A DNA stretch of 12,028 nucleotides from Bacteroidota bacterium (GTDB lineage: Bacteria; Bacteroidota; Bacteroidia; Bacteroidales; SZUA-534). Made by a program: the position numbers and the translations under genes. The DNA lies in contig JAIFNJ010000081.1 in NCBI GenBank assembly GCA_020047835.1, forward strand, positions 1 to 12,028, written 5' to 3'. The notes under the pieces are model-generated. The model did not search any database and was not told the origin of the DNA. It saw only the letters and a program-made list of their open reading frames with translations. Position 1 is the stretch's first letter. The number at the start of each line of letters is the position of its first letter. Shown here one piece after another: positions 1 to 6,639 of the stretch.

Positions 1-419
1 GGTATGCAGCCGCGCTGTATCTCGATGCCAAAGAGAAAAAATATATTGATGAATGTGGTCCAGCTAATTTCTTTGGAATAAAGAATAATACTTATGTGAC
101 CCCATTATCCTCATCTATTTTACCGAGCATCACCAATAAAAGTTTGATTACTCTTGCTGAAGAAATGGGAATGAAAGTGGAGCGACGACAAGTGCCTGTA
201 ACAGAGTTGTCTGAGTTTTCAGAATGTGGCGCATGCGGAACAGCTGCCGTTATCTCCCCTATTGGGAAAATTGTAGATGCCCAATTAGATGGAAAGGAAT
301 ATGTGTATAGCCAAAATGGCGAGGCTGGTCCAATTTCCACCAAGCTTTATCAACAATTGCTAGGTATTCAGTTTGGTGAAATTGAAGATAAACACCATTG
401 GATAACAATTATTGATTGA
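1..419 (+). CDS. ilvE: Branched-chain amino acid aminotransferase, C-terminal part (5' end outside window)
   Basis: The reading frame is open from base 3 and gives about 138 residues to a TGA stop. It should catalyse the PLP-dependent transamination between leucine, isoleucine or valine and their 2-oxo acids, in the cytoplasm. The visible part carries the class IV aminotransferase signature of this family: a DECGPANFFGI stretch, then TPLSSSILPSITN, where the SILPSITN part forms the cofactor-phosphate side of the site, and further on an EFSECGACGTAAVISPI block. These match the C-terminal half of the roughly 350-residue bacterial BCAT type II enzymes. The catalytic lysine lies upstream and cannot be checked. 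A GTG at 96 is only an internal valine, since the homologous sequence continues upstream of it. A hairpin terminator follows 23 bases after the stop. The family is clear; exact substrate preference is inferred. Confidence 0.93.
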   Translation, partial: YAAALYLDAKEKKYIDECGPANFFGIKNNTYVTPLSSSILPSITNKSLITLAEEMGMKVERRQVPVTELSEFSECGACGTAAVISPIGKIVDAQLDGKEYVYSQNGEAGPISTKLYQQLLGIQFGEIEDKHHWITIID

Positions 420-442
420 ATAAATTAAATATCGAATACTTG

Positions 443-471
443 AAAAGCTGCTAAACAAGGCAGCTTTTTTT
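443..471 (+). terminator. Rho-independent terminator after ilvE
   Basis: A 9-bp stem AAAAGCTGC (443-451) pairs perfectly with GCAGCTTTT (460-468) around an 8-base loop, and a run of T follows directly. It sits 23 bases past the ilvE stop, so it most likely ends that transcript and insulates the next gene. Confidence 0.85.
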
Positions 472-537
472 ATTATGTTAACTCCCCGAAGAAAATTTTT
501 ATGCGTGCATTTATGGCTAATTTTGAGATTAACGAAG

Positions 538-545
538 TATCTTTG
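538..545 (+). promoter_or_regulatory. Candidate -7 promoter element for the 598-987 gene
   Basis: TATCTTTG is an exact match to the Bacteroidota -7 consensus TAnnTTTG. A second exact match, TAATTTTG, lies at 518-525. Neither has a convincing TTG at the usual distance of about 19-21 bases upstream, so the choice between them is open. The position, about 50 bases before the ATG and downstream of the ilvE terminator, fits a promoter. Confidence 0.4.
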
Positions 546-597
546 AAGGCAATAGATAATAAAATATTGAATTTATAAAACGTTCAAATTACTTACT

Positions 598-987
598 ATG
601 GAAGAGAAAGACAAAGCGTTCATTTCAAAGCTCGATGAATTAATTGTGCTTTTTGCAAAATTGCGCGATAAAGCTACTCAAGAAGGAGTAGTAATAAAAA
701 ATGATCCGCTGTATAAAAATTTTGAGTTACTCACAAGTAACTACCAAATGATAAAAAACAATATTCCTGATGGGCTAATTGAAGAATTAGGCGAGCCCAT
801 AAAGCAAATTATCTCGCAAATGGTAGTTCAATTAAAGAAGGATTTGGGAATATATGATAATTCTGATAATCCTGAATTTAATGGAGAATTGAAATCAATT
901 GACACACTTCTAAAAAACCCAACCCTTTCGGAAAAAGAAATCAATCAATTACTCGATAAAAGAACTTCAATAAATAAGGATTTATAA
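598..987 (+). CDS. Hypothetical small helical cytoplasmic protein
   Basis: I do not recognise this 129-residue protein. It starts at an ATG with an AT-rich leader, has no signal peptide and no membrane segment, and is rich in Lys, Glu, Asp, Leu and Ile in patterns that suggest mainly alpha helix. One helix probably covers residues 1-30 and another about 55-85 (around IEELGEPIKQIISQM), followed by an acidic Asn/Asp-rich turn near residues 87-95 and a C-terminal helix. No Cys, His cluster, P-loop or DNA-binding motif is visible. It has its own candidate promoter and stands alone on the plus strand. It ends 5 bases before the convergent stop of the minus-strand gene at 993, with no terminator between them. 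Codon and base use match the neighbours, so it is probably a real lineage-specific gene. Confidence 0.72.
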   Translation: MEEKDKAFISKLDELIVLFAKLRDKATQEGVVIKNDPLYKNFELLTSNYQMIKNNIPDGLIEELGEPIKQIISQMVVQLKKDLGIYDNSDNPEFNGELKSIDTLLKNPTLSEKEINQLLDKRTSINKDL

Positions 988-992
988 CCGTT

Positions 993-1535
993 TTAGGGTT
1001 TTCTTAATTGATAAGTCCCTATCCACAATGGATCGCTGACTTTTTTTAATAACCGCCACAGATTTTTGTCAATCACAAAATCGGACATTTTGCTGAGGCC
1101 AAACTCCGTTAAAAGTTGAAATTGAGCATCTGAAGGTACTCCTAATTTAGTTCCCCAACCAGCCTCTTCATTTTTTCCGTAAGGAAATACATCATGTTTT
1201 AGCCGCCACAGATCATCTAATATTTTAGGATCAATTTGATATTCCATAAAATAATTAATCTTATCAGGATTTGCCCGGGAAGTTTCGTATCCTGAGGCTT
1301 GACGGATAAAAGCATCTTTAGTTAAAAAGAGCATTTCGTAGCTACTGTCCGGATTTTGGCGCATAATACCAAAGGATACCAAATCAGAATTGGCCCCCGA
1401 TATTAAACTTAAAGCAAAACTATACCTTGATTGCCGAATTTCCGGTATATAATCTTTTTTCGGAATCAAAATTTGTGAATTAACGGTGTTGGAGGCGCAA
1501 ATAAATCCAATTATGAAGTAATTCAGTAATTTCAT
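993..1535 (-). CDS. Hypothetical secreted protein
   Basis: This is a 180-residue protein that I cannot assign to a family. The N-terminus is a clear Sec signal peptide: a Lys at position 2, a hydrophobic stretch over about residues 4-14, then a polar region ending NTVNSQ, with likely cleavage near residues 20-21 just before Gln. The mature part is a mixed alpha/beta sequence of about 160 residues with many Trp and Tyr. It includes YFMEYQIDPKILDDLWRLKHD near the middle and a closing WIGTYQLRK stretch. No lipobox and no catalytic motif are seen. It is the last gene of the minus-strand run and starts only 3 bases after the pepE stop, so it is probably translated from the same mRNA. Its 3' end nearly abuts the convergent gene at 598-987. 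Confidence 0.75.
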   Translation of the reverse strand: MKLLNYFIIGFICASNTVNSQILIPKKDYIPEIRQSRYSFALSLISGANSDLVSFGIMRQNPDSSYEMLFLTKDAFIRQASGYETSRANPDKINYFMEYQIDPKILDDLWRLKHDVFPYGKNEEAGWGTKLGVPSDAQFQLLTEFGLSKMSDFVIDKNLWRLLKKVSDPLWIGTYQLRKP

Positions 1536-1538
1536 AAA

Positions 1539-2258
1539 TTACAAACGTTCCAAATTCAATAAAAAATTAAAATCTCCCAGCGGCTCCACTTCATAAGGTT
1601 TTTTACCGTACTGAAAAATCCGAAGTGGTAATTTCCCTTTGTAAGTAATAGTGCTATTATGAACAATAAACATGCAACCTTCCCGTAAACCAGCTACCGT
1701 AACTTTTTGATTAACCGCCAAAAACTCTAAAATTCTGTCCTCACGGGTTTCGCCGCCGTGGCCAGCTGGATTGACATCTAAGTAATGAGGATTAATTTGA
1801 AATGGAATTAAATTTATGGCGTCAAATCCTTTTGGATCGACAATGGGCATATCATTGGTAGTTTTTATGGTTGGGCATGCAAGGTTTGATCCGGCACTCC
1901 AGCCAATGTATTTGGTTCCTGCAGCAACCTTTTTTTTAATAGGATTAATTAAACCATTTTCTCGTACTTTTTGTAGCAGTTGCCAAGTGTTTCCTCCTCC
2001 AACAACAATGGCTTCAGCTTCCTCAATTGCTTTAATTGGATTTTCGAAGTGATGTATAGAAATTATATCATGGCCCACTTGATTAAAACGTTCTTTAACT
2101 TTAGTTTCATAATTGTCCCACGAAAGGGTTACTCCGGCATAAGGAATAAATAGTGCTTTTATTGACTTAGTTCCTAAAAAGTTGGCAATATCTTGTTTTG
2201 GATATTCAAGATAGGGTTCACCGGCCATGGTTGAATTGCTGATAAGTAATAGATTCAT
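1539..2258 (-). CDS. pepE: Peptidase E (alpha-aspartyl dipeptidase, family S51)
   Basis: This cytoplasmic serine peptidase hydrolyses Asp-X dipeptides and belongs to the class I glutamine-amidotransferase-like fold. At 239 residues it is close to the approximately 230 of enterobacterial PepE. The N-terminus LLLISNSTMAGEPYLEY and the AIVVGGGNTWQLL block (83-95) are characteristic. The nucleophile elbow GWSAGSN places the catalytic serine at residue 121. Asp136 in TTNDMPIVDP and His158 in QINPHY sit at the spacing of the Salmonella triad Ser120/Asp135/His157, each shifted by one. The ATG at 2258 fits the family N-terminus exactly. The gene lies 35 bases after the isomerase stop and 3 bases before the secreted-protein start, consistent with one operon read from rsgA. 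The probable role is salvage of aspartyl dipeptides; the assignment is firm. Confidence 0.95.
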   Translation of the reverse strand: MNLLLISNSTMAGEPYLEYPKQDIANFLGTKSIKALFIPYAGVTLSWDNYETKVKERFNQVGHDIISIHHFENPIKAIEEAEAIVVGGGNTWQLLQKVRENGLINPIKKKVAAGTKYIGWSAGSNLACPTIKTTNDMPIVDPKGFDAINLIPFQINPHYLDVNPAGHGGETREDRILEFLAVNQKVTVAGLREGCMFIVHNSTITYKGKLPLRIFQYGKKPYEVEPLGDFNFLLNLERL

Positions 2259-2293
2259 AATTTAAAATTTTACAATAGTAAGATACTAAAAAA

Positions 2294-3106
2294 TCAATTT
2301 ATAATTTCAAAATCAATGGTTATGTTTTCAATGGGCCAATTTCCTTCATCTACTTTACAACCAGCTATGGAATCAATTACATCGTAGCCTTCAACCACCT
2401 GTCCAAAAACCGTATGCTGCCCATCTAAATGAGGGGTACCTCCCAATGTTTTGTAAATAGTTTTGTTTTCAGGTGAAATGTTTAGTTTGTATTGTTGTTG
2501 TGCTCCCAGTAACTCCCCATCGGTATATTTTGTTCCTTGAACAATAAAAAATTCAAAGGAAACGGACCTTTTCTCAGGATTGTTTTCGTACTCGCGAGCC
2601 ATAGAAAGAGCACCTTTTTTATGAATATTTTCTTTGTTTATTTCGGCAGGTAACGTGTAACTCCCCATCTTTTGTTTAATGGTTTGTCGCTCCCAATCAT
2701 CGGAATCCCCACCTTGAATCATAAAATGATTTATAACTCTATAAAACATGGTTCCTTTATAGAAATCATTTTTTATTAAGCGGATAAAATTGGCTCGGTG
2801 CAAGGGGGTGTTTTCGTATAGTTTTATTTTAATAGTCCCTTTTGGGGTTTTCATCATAACCATTGTTTCCCTATTTTCAGTGCCATATTTGGTAAGCTCT
2901 GTCACTAAATTTTCATCGGTAAGTGGAACTAACCTTTTGGTTAGTTTGGATTTAGGAGCCGTTTTATTTGGAGCAGGCAAAAGTATTTGCTCCTTTTTAT
3001 GAGCCAAATTCGGCCTTGATTCCGGGTTATGGCACGAAACAAAAGGACCTATAATAAGAACGGCAAAAACAAAATAATTTGCCTTATGTAGTGCGGTATT
3101 TTTCAT
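2294..3106 (-). CDS. Cyclophilin-type peptidyl-prolyl cis-trans isomerase, lipoprotein
   Basis: This 270-residue enzyme should catalyse cis-trans isomerisation of X-Pro bonds in envelope proteins. Residues 1-24 form a lipoprotein signal peptide ending in FVSC, with Cys25 as the lipidation site, followed by a Pro/Lys-rich linker to about residue 78. The cyclophilin domain runs from about residue 82 to 268. It contains FYRVINHFMIQGGD (121-134), with Arg123 equivalent to the catalytic Arg55 of human cyclophilin A, then FFIVQG and HLDGQHTVFGQVVEG. His226 replaces the Trp121 that contacts cyclosporin. Compared with minimal bacterial cyclophilins there is an extra segment of about 25-30 residues (roughly 192-220) between the FFIVQG and HLDG motifs. 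The ATG overlaps the last 23 bases of rsgA. There is no other Met before the domain, and only this start supplies the signal peptide. Confidence 0.92.
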   Translation of the reverse strand: MKNTALHKANYFVFAVLIIGPFVSCHNPESRPNLAHKKEQILLPAPNKTAPKSKLTKRLVPLTDENLVTELTKYGTENRETMVMMKTPKGTIKIKLYENTPLHRANFIRLIKNDFYKGTMFYRVINHFMIQGGDSDDWERQTIKQKMGSYTLPAEINKENIHKKGALSMAREYENNPEKRSVSFEFFIVQGTKYTDGELLGAQQQYKLNISPENKTIYKTLGGTPHLDGQHTVFGQVVEGYDVIDSIAGCKVDEGNWPIENITIDFEIIN

Positions 3107-4016
3107 CTTCGTCGTTCAACAATAAATTCAAATAGCTTTTATAGCGGCTTTCTGCAATTTTGCCCAATTGAACCGCTCTCTTTACTGCACATCCCGGTTC
3201 ATGGGAATGAGTGCAGTTATAATATTGACAGCCTTCGATAACAGCAAAAATCTCTGGAAAATAATGGGCAATTTCATCGGTGTCCATATCAATAATACCA
3301 AAGCCTTTTATGCCTGGCGTATCAATAATGTATCCTTGATTGTTTAATGCATGCATTTCAGGGAAAGTAGTGGTATGCTTACCCGATTCATGATAATCAG
3401 ATATCTCTGAGGTTTTTAAATTCATCAGGGGATCAATTGTATTAATTAGGGTCGATTTTCCTACTCCTGAATGACCAGCAATTACCGAAATTTTATTCGA
3501 CAATAATTGGTTGATTGCTTCGACTCCTTGATTCAGAAGAGCAGAGACGGTAAAACATTCATATCCAATATTCTGATAAATTTTGAGCAACTGCTCCATT
3601 TCTGTATTTTCAGAAGCGGAATATAGATCTATTTTATTAAAAATTATTTTAGCAGGAATGCTGTAAGCTTCAGCGGAAACTAAAAATCGGTCAATGAATT
3701 CGGTATAGGTACGTGGTTTTGTTAACGTTACAAGTATAATGGCTTGGTCAACATTAGCGGCAAGTATGTGAGCTTGTTTCGAAAGATTAATTGATTTGCG
3801 GATGATGTAATTTTTCCTATCTTCAATAGAGTTTATTACCCCAAATTGGGTCTTTTCATCAATCAGAAACTCCACTTTATCTCCAACCGCTAAAGGATTG
3901 GTTGTTCGTATGGCCTGATTTCTGAACTTTCCTCTTATCCGACATTCAACAATTAGCCCTCTCTCGTCTTTAACCAAATACCAACTTCCTGTCGATTTTA
4001 TTACAATACCTTTCAA
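3084..4016 (-). CDS. rsgA: Small ribosomal subunit biogenesis GTPase RsgA
   Basis: RsgA (YjeQ/EngC) is a cytoplasmic GTPase that binds the immature 30S subunit and acts late in its assembly. The 310-residue protein has the family order: an N-terminal OB-fold (about 1-65), then a circularly permuted GTPase with G4 NKID (127-130), G5 around SALL (158-161), P-loop GHSGVGKS (181-188), a GKHTTT switch (212-217) and G3 DTPG (232-235). A C-terminal zinc motif follows with Cys263, Cys268, His270 and Cys276. The only usable start is a TTG at 4016-4014. The frame hits a stop 7 bases upstream and has no nearby in-frame ATG, yet the residues that follow (KGIVIKSTGSWY) match the usual family N-terminus. 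It is the first gene of the probable operon and overlaps the isomerase gene by 23 bases. Confidence 0.96.
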   Translation of the reverse strand: MKGIVIKSTGSWYLVKDERGLIVECRIRGKFRNQAIRTTNPLAVGDKVEFLIDEKTQFGVINSIEDRKNYIIRKSINLSKQAHILAANVDQAIILVTLTKPRTYTEFIDRFLVSAEAYSIPAKIIFNKIDLYSASENTEMEQLLKIYQNIGYECFTVSALLNQGVEAINQLLSNKISVIAGHSGVGKSTLINTIDPLMNLKTSEISDYHESGKHTTTFPEMHALNNQGYIIDTPGIKGFGIIDMDTDEIAHYFPEIFAVIEGCQYYNCTHSHEPGCAVKRAVQLGKIAESRYKSYLNLLLNDEDEKYRTT

Positions 4017-4042
4017 TGCATTTCATTTTTTATATGAATGGA

Positions 4043-4050
4043 CAAATATA
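4043..4050 (-). promoter_or_regulatory. Candidate -7 promoter element for rsgA operon
   Basis: On the minus strand the bases read TATATTTG, an exact match to the Bacteroidota consensus TAnnTTTG. A TTG lies 23 bases further upstream (4074-4076), slightly farther than usual. Transcription would begin roughly at 4035-4038, leaving a leader of about 20 bases before the rsgA TTG start. Confidence 0.5.
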
Positions 4051-4120
4051 ACTAAATTACCGATCGATTCCTCCAACTGAAAATTGCAATGTATTGAACC
4101 TATTTTTTGAATAAATACCG

Positions 4121-4128
4121 TAATTTTA
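4121..4128 (+). promoter_or_regulatory. Weak candidate -7 element for the HxpB-like gene
   Basis: TAATTTTA matches seven of eight positions of TAnnTTTG (six fixed positions, one mismatch at the final G). A possible ATTG sits at 4093-4096, about 24 bases upstream. If used, the leader would be only some 10-15 bases. It lies back-to-back with the candidate rsgA promoter. Confidence 0.3.
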
Positions 4129-4145
4129 GCAAAAAAAAGGATTCA

Positions 4146-4814
4146 ATGATAAAAGCTGTAATTTTTGATATGGATGGATTACTGATAGATTCAGAGCCTT
4201 TTTGGAGGAAAGCAGAAATAAAGATATTTAAGGAAATAGGTATTACCCTTACTGAAGATGATTGTAGGGGAACCACAGGAATGAGAGTTGATGAAGTGGT
4301 AACTCATTGGAGTCAGATGTTTCCTGATGCAAACCTTCAAATTAATAAGACTGTGGAGGCTATCATGAATGAAGTGACGCATCTGGTTAAGGAGGAAGGA
4401 AAAGCCTTACCGGGTGTTTATGATACCATTGCATTGTTAGAAGCAATGAAAATTCCCATAGCAGTAGCTTCTGCATCATCTACTTTATTAATTGATGCCG
4501 TGCTCAAAAAATTAGAAATTAAAGATAAATTTAAAGTTATACAATCAGCAGAGTTTATGAATTTTGGAAAACCTCATCCCGAAGTATTTATTGAAACAGC
4601 AAAGAGGCTAAGTATATCAGTTAAACAGTGTATGGTTTTTGAAGATTCTGTTTACGGTGTAATTGCCGGTAAAGCCGCAAAAATGATGGTTGTGGCTATA
4701 CCAGATGAAGAAAACTTTGAAAAAAAAGGGTATTGCATTGCCGATATGAAACTACGCACCATGAGTTTATTTAATCAAGCTGTTTGGGAAGAATTGAACC
4801 AGTACAATAATTAG
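4146..4814 (+). CDS. HAD-family phosphatase, HxpB/YniC-like hexose-phosphate phosphatase
   Basis: This 222-residue cytoplasmic enzyme of the haloacid dehalogenase superfamily probably dephosphorylates small sugar phosphates such as 2-deoxyglucose-6-phosphate or hexitol phosphates. Motif I is DMDG with nucleophile Asp8 and acid/base Asp10. A helical cap of subfamily I type covers about residues 16-82. Motif II is Ser109 in VASASS, motif III is Lys142 in FGKPHPEVF, and motif IV is FEDS with Glu166 and Asp167. The segments AVIFDMDGLLIDSEPFW, LPGV and ASAS, and a FEDSVYGVIAGKAA block, closely resemble E. coli HxpB (YniC). Substrate is nevertheless uncertain, because this superfamily is promiscuous. 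The ATG at 4146 is chosen: the frame could be extended to a TTG at 4107, but that would run through the candidate promoter and add residues absent from the family. Confidence 0.88.
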   Translation: MIKAVIFDMDGLLIDSEPFWRKAEIKIFKEIGITLTEDDCRGTTGMRVDEVVTHWSQMFPDANLQINKTVEAIMNEVTHLVKEEGKALPGVYDTIALLEAMKIPIAVASASSTLLIDAVLKKLEIKDKFKVIQSAEFMNFGKPHPEVFIETAKRLSISVKQCMVFEDSVYGVIAGKAAKMMVVAIPDEENFEKKGYCIADMKLRTMSLFNQAVWEELNQYNN

Positions 4815-4866
4815 GAGATTTGTTTAACTGATAAAAAATTAAAAAGTTAAAATTAGTGAATTGACT

Positions 4867-5457
4867 ATGAAAAACATCTTATCAATTACCCTTTTTATGG
4901 TATCCTTTCACTCTTTTTCGCAAGTTGATGAAGCGCTTAAAAGGATGCAATTGTATGAGGGCTCAACCTATGTGACATATGGACACCGAATAACAGAAAT
5001 CTTTTCGGAACTTGAATTTCATTTAGGAGTAGGTCTTTTTCCAAAAACAAATATAGCTTATTTGAATTATCAGCAATTGATTCTGTTGATGCAGGATACC
5101 GCTAAAAATGAAAAGTGGAGTGAGAAGATATATATTGTAGCTCGCAATAGAATTAGAAACGAAGCTATTGGAGGACGAATTATCCTTTATGTGGAGCGAT
5201 TTGATCAATATGAAACCAACAACAAAATGTTTTTTATTATCATTCGTGATAAGGAAGAGAACAAATTATTTGAATATAACTTACCCTATCGGCCAGCCGA
5301 ATTAGTCACCACCGATGTTTTCAGTAACTGGGCTTACATTGATATTAATGTTCCATTGCCAGAATCCTTTAATGTGTATGTTAATAACAAATTAACGGAT
5401 AAACTGTCTGATACGAATTTTTTAGTGGAGCAAAATGCGGCACCGCTTCAGAAGTAA
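4867..5457 (+). CDS. Hypothetical secreted protein
   Basis: This protein of 196 residues is not one I recognise. The start MKNILSITLFMVSFHSFSQ is a Sec signal peptide, with probable cleavage between Ser18 and Gln19, a common arrangement in Bacteroidota. The mature part begins VDEALKRMQLYEGSTYVTYGHRITEI and continues as an alpha/beta sequence with alternating hydrophobic strands, such as RIILYVERF and MFFIIIRD, which suggests a compact beta-rich domain. No lipobox, transmembrane helix or catalytic signature is visible. The ATG at 4867 is preferred over an in-frame TTG two codons earlier because the signal peptide begins there. It lies 52 bases after the HAD phosphatase gene on the same strand with no convincing terminator between, so the two may be co-transcribed. 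A strong terminator follows its stop. Confidence 0.75.
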   Translation: MKNILSITLFMVSFHSFSQVDEALKRMQLYEGSTYVTYGHRITEIFSELEFHLGVGLFPKTNIAYLNYQQLILLMQDTAKNEKWSEKIYIVARNRIRNEAIGGRIILYVERFDQYETNNKMFFIIIRDKEENKLFEYNLPYRPAELVTTDVFSNWAYIDINVPLPESFNVYVNNKLTDKLSDTNFLVEQNAAPLQK

Positions 5458-5495
5458 ATTCTAGGGCAATTTTTTGGAAGCACTAAAAAAAGTCA

Positions 5496-5541
5496 TTAAC
5501 AAAAAGGGCGATTCTTTTTCATGAATCGCCCTTTTTGTTAA
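5496..5541. terminator. Bidirectional terminator with 19-bp perfect stem
   Basis: Bases 5496-5514 and 5523-5541 are perfect reverse complements (core AAAAAGGGCGATTC with GAATCGCCCTTTTT) around an 8-base loop TTTTTCAT. The stem contains an A-run on one side and a T-run on the other, so it can act in both directions. It lies between the stops of two convergent genes, 39 bases after the plus-strand stop and 13 bases beyond the minus-strand stop. Confidence 0.9.
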
Positions 5542-5553
5542 TATAAAGTGTTG

Positions 5554-6360
5554 TTATACTAAACTATTTCTGAATGTCAGTATTTCCTTTTTAAGGTTTT
5601 CAATATTTTTTGTGTTACTCAAGTCTTTTTCAAAAACGATAAATAGTTCGTTAATCTTTACCAAAGAGGCATAAATATCTTTGAAATCCTCTTGGTCTTT
5701 AAAGCTATCCATGAGTTTTATTAAATCAATCAACGATTGCCTGTTTTTAATAACCAACTGATAAATTGTGTTTTTATCATTAGCAAATTGAATGGCTTCA
5801 CTGGTAAGATAAGTTCCTTCAATCCAACTACCGGTTAAGACAAACAAAGCCAACTCGTTTTTATTGGTTTCTTTTAAGTATTTATTGGCATCGTACTGAG
5901 CCGCCTTGATTATCTGAACCAATGAATCTTTATTATCTAAATTTGATTGTACTCTTTGAAAAAATTCCTGATTTAAATTAGAAATATCTAAGTCCCCAAT
6001 CAGTTGAACAAAATTGTCGAGATAAGCAGCAGTGATATCTTTCTTTTGATAGATACTGGAATACATCAAATCGGCGCCAAAAATGCCTAAATTAATGGCT
6101 TTTTGTTTAAAGCTAAGGTACTTTTCTACATTTTCAGGAGGATTGGTAATGTCGAAAATATATCCAGCGCCACTTTCATTCAAAGCATTAATCACTTCAT
6201 AGGAGGTTGGCATTGGATATTTTGCAATTAACTCTGTTGTTTCTTCCATCACAACATCATCTACATTATCTGCTGCTTTTTTTTGAGAGCTTTGATTGTT
6301 ACATGAACTCATCAAACCAATAACAACGACTAATAATGTTAATTTAGAAATTCTTTTCAT
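5554..6360 (-). CDS. Hypothetical lipoprotein, mostly helical
   Basis: This 268-residue protein of unknown function has a lipoprotein signal peptide: Lys2-Arg3, a hydrophobic core LTLLVVVIGL, and a lipobox ending MSSC with Cys20. A short polar, acidic linker follows (about 21-45). The rest looks nearly all alpha-helical, with regular Leu/Ile spacing, such as TAAYLDNFVQLIGDL, ALFVLTGSWIEGTYL and SLIDLIKLMDSF, and a charged helical C-terminus. The conserved-looking GSWIEGTYLTSEAIQ stretch near residues 170-185 could be a structural core. No catalytic motif is seen, and no acidic run directly after the Cys that would suggest surface export. The ATG at 6360 is chosen over a TTG nine codons upstream, because that TTG overlaps the -7 promoter element. 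The gene is monocistronic, between its own promoter and the bidirectional terminator. Confidence 0.8.
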   Translation of the reverse strand: MKRISKLTLLVVVIGLMSSCNNQSSQKKAADNVDDVVMEETTELIAKYPMPTSYEVINALNESGAGYIFDITNPPENVEKYLSFKQKAINLGIFGADLMYSSIYQKKDITAAYLDNFVQLIGDLDISNLNQEFFQRVQSNLDNKDSLVQIIKAAQYDANKYLKETNKNELALFVLTGSWIEGTYLTSEAIQFANDKNTIYQLVIKNRQSLIDLIKLMDSFKDQEDFKDIYASLVKINELFIVFEKDLSNTKNIENLKKEILTFRNSLV

Positions 6361-6384
6361 GACTAGTTTTTTTAATGAATTAGG

Positions 6385-6392
6385 CAAAAATA
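6385..6392 (-). promoter_or_regulatory. Candidate promoter for the lipoprotein gene
   Basis: The minus strand reads TATTTTTG followed by CC, an exact match to the Bacteroidota -7 element TAnnTTTG. A TTCG (6411-6414), one change from the -33 TTTG, lies 18 bases upstream. The ATG begins 24 bases downstream of the element, giving a short leader. Confidence 0.55.
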
Positions 6393-6576
6393 TAAAAAAT
6401 AGTTTGAGTTCGAATATAAAATGAAAAAAAGGTTTGCTTTGAATTATAAATTGAGCAAATATTTAATTAAAAAGGGTAAGGAGTTTTTTTGAAAACAAAA
6501 AAAATGTTTCTTTTAAAAAGGGGTAAACGACCAATTTTAGTAGGTTTTGTGTTATGAACAAAAATTGTTTATAATA

Positions 6577-6607
6577 ATTGTGGTTTAAAGAATTAATTGT
6601 ATTTTTG
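6577..6607 (+). promoter_or_regulatory. Promoter of the rplM-rpsI operon
   Basis: An ATTG (6577-6580) is followed after exactly 19 bases by TATTTTTG (6600-6607) and then CAG. This matches both parts and the spacing of the vegetative Bacteroidota promoter (TTG / TAnnTTTG). Transcription would start about 6612-6614, giving a leader of roughly 60 bases. The stretch between this and the divergent lipoprotein promoter (6393-6576) is AT-rich; I see no other feature in it. Confidence 0.75.
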
Positions 6608-6613
6608 CAGACC

Positions 6614-6639
6614 ACATTCGAAAAATATTATTTCGATGT
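6614..6639 (+). promoter_or_regulatory. Hairpin at the predicted 5' end of the rplM mRNA
   Basis: ACAT (6614-6617) pairs with ATGT (6636-6639), and CGAAA (6619-6623) pairs with TTTCG (6631-6635), leaving one bulged T and a 7-base AT loop. The stem begins where transcription is predicted to start and ends 32 bases before the GTG. It could be a stabilising 5' hairpin or a ribosomal-protein autoregulatory leader. This is inference; in AT-rich DNA a 9-bp stem with a bulge could be chance. Confidence 0.35.

Noticed and set aside
1816..2052. 78-codon plus-strand open frame
   Set aside because: Antisense to pepE across its catalytic serine region; no independent start signal.
4107..4145. Longer N-terminus of the HAD phosphatase from a TTG start
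   Set aside because: The added 13 residues are not part of the family and the region carries the candidate promoter element; ATG at 4146 directly starts the beta strand leading to DMDG.
4823..4851. Possible hairpin TTTAACT / AGTTAAA between the HAD phosphatase and the secreted-protein gene
   Set aside because: A 7-bp AT-only stem with a 15-base loop and no T-run is too weak to call a terminator.
6393..6576. Small gene or structured RNA in the gap between the divergent promoters
   Set aside because: The stretch is AT-rich with frequent stops in all frames and no strong stem; nothing supports a feature beyond the two promoters.
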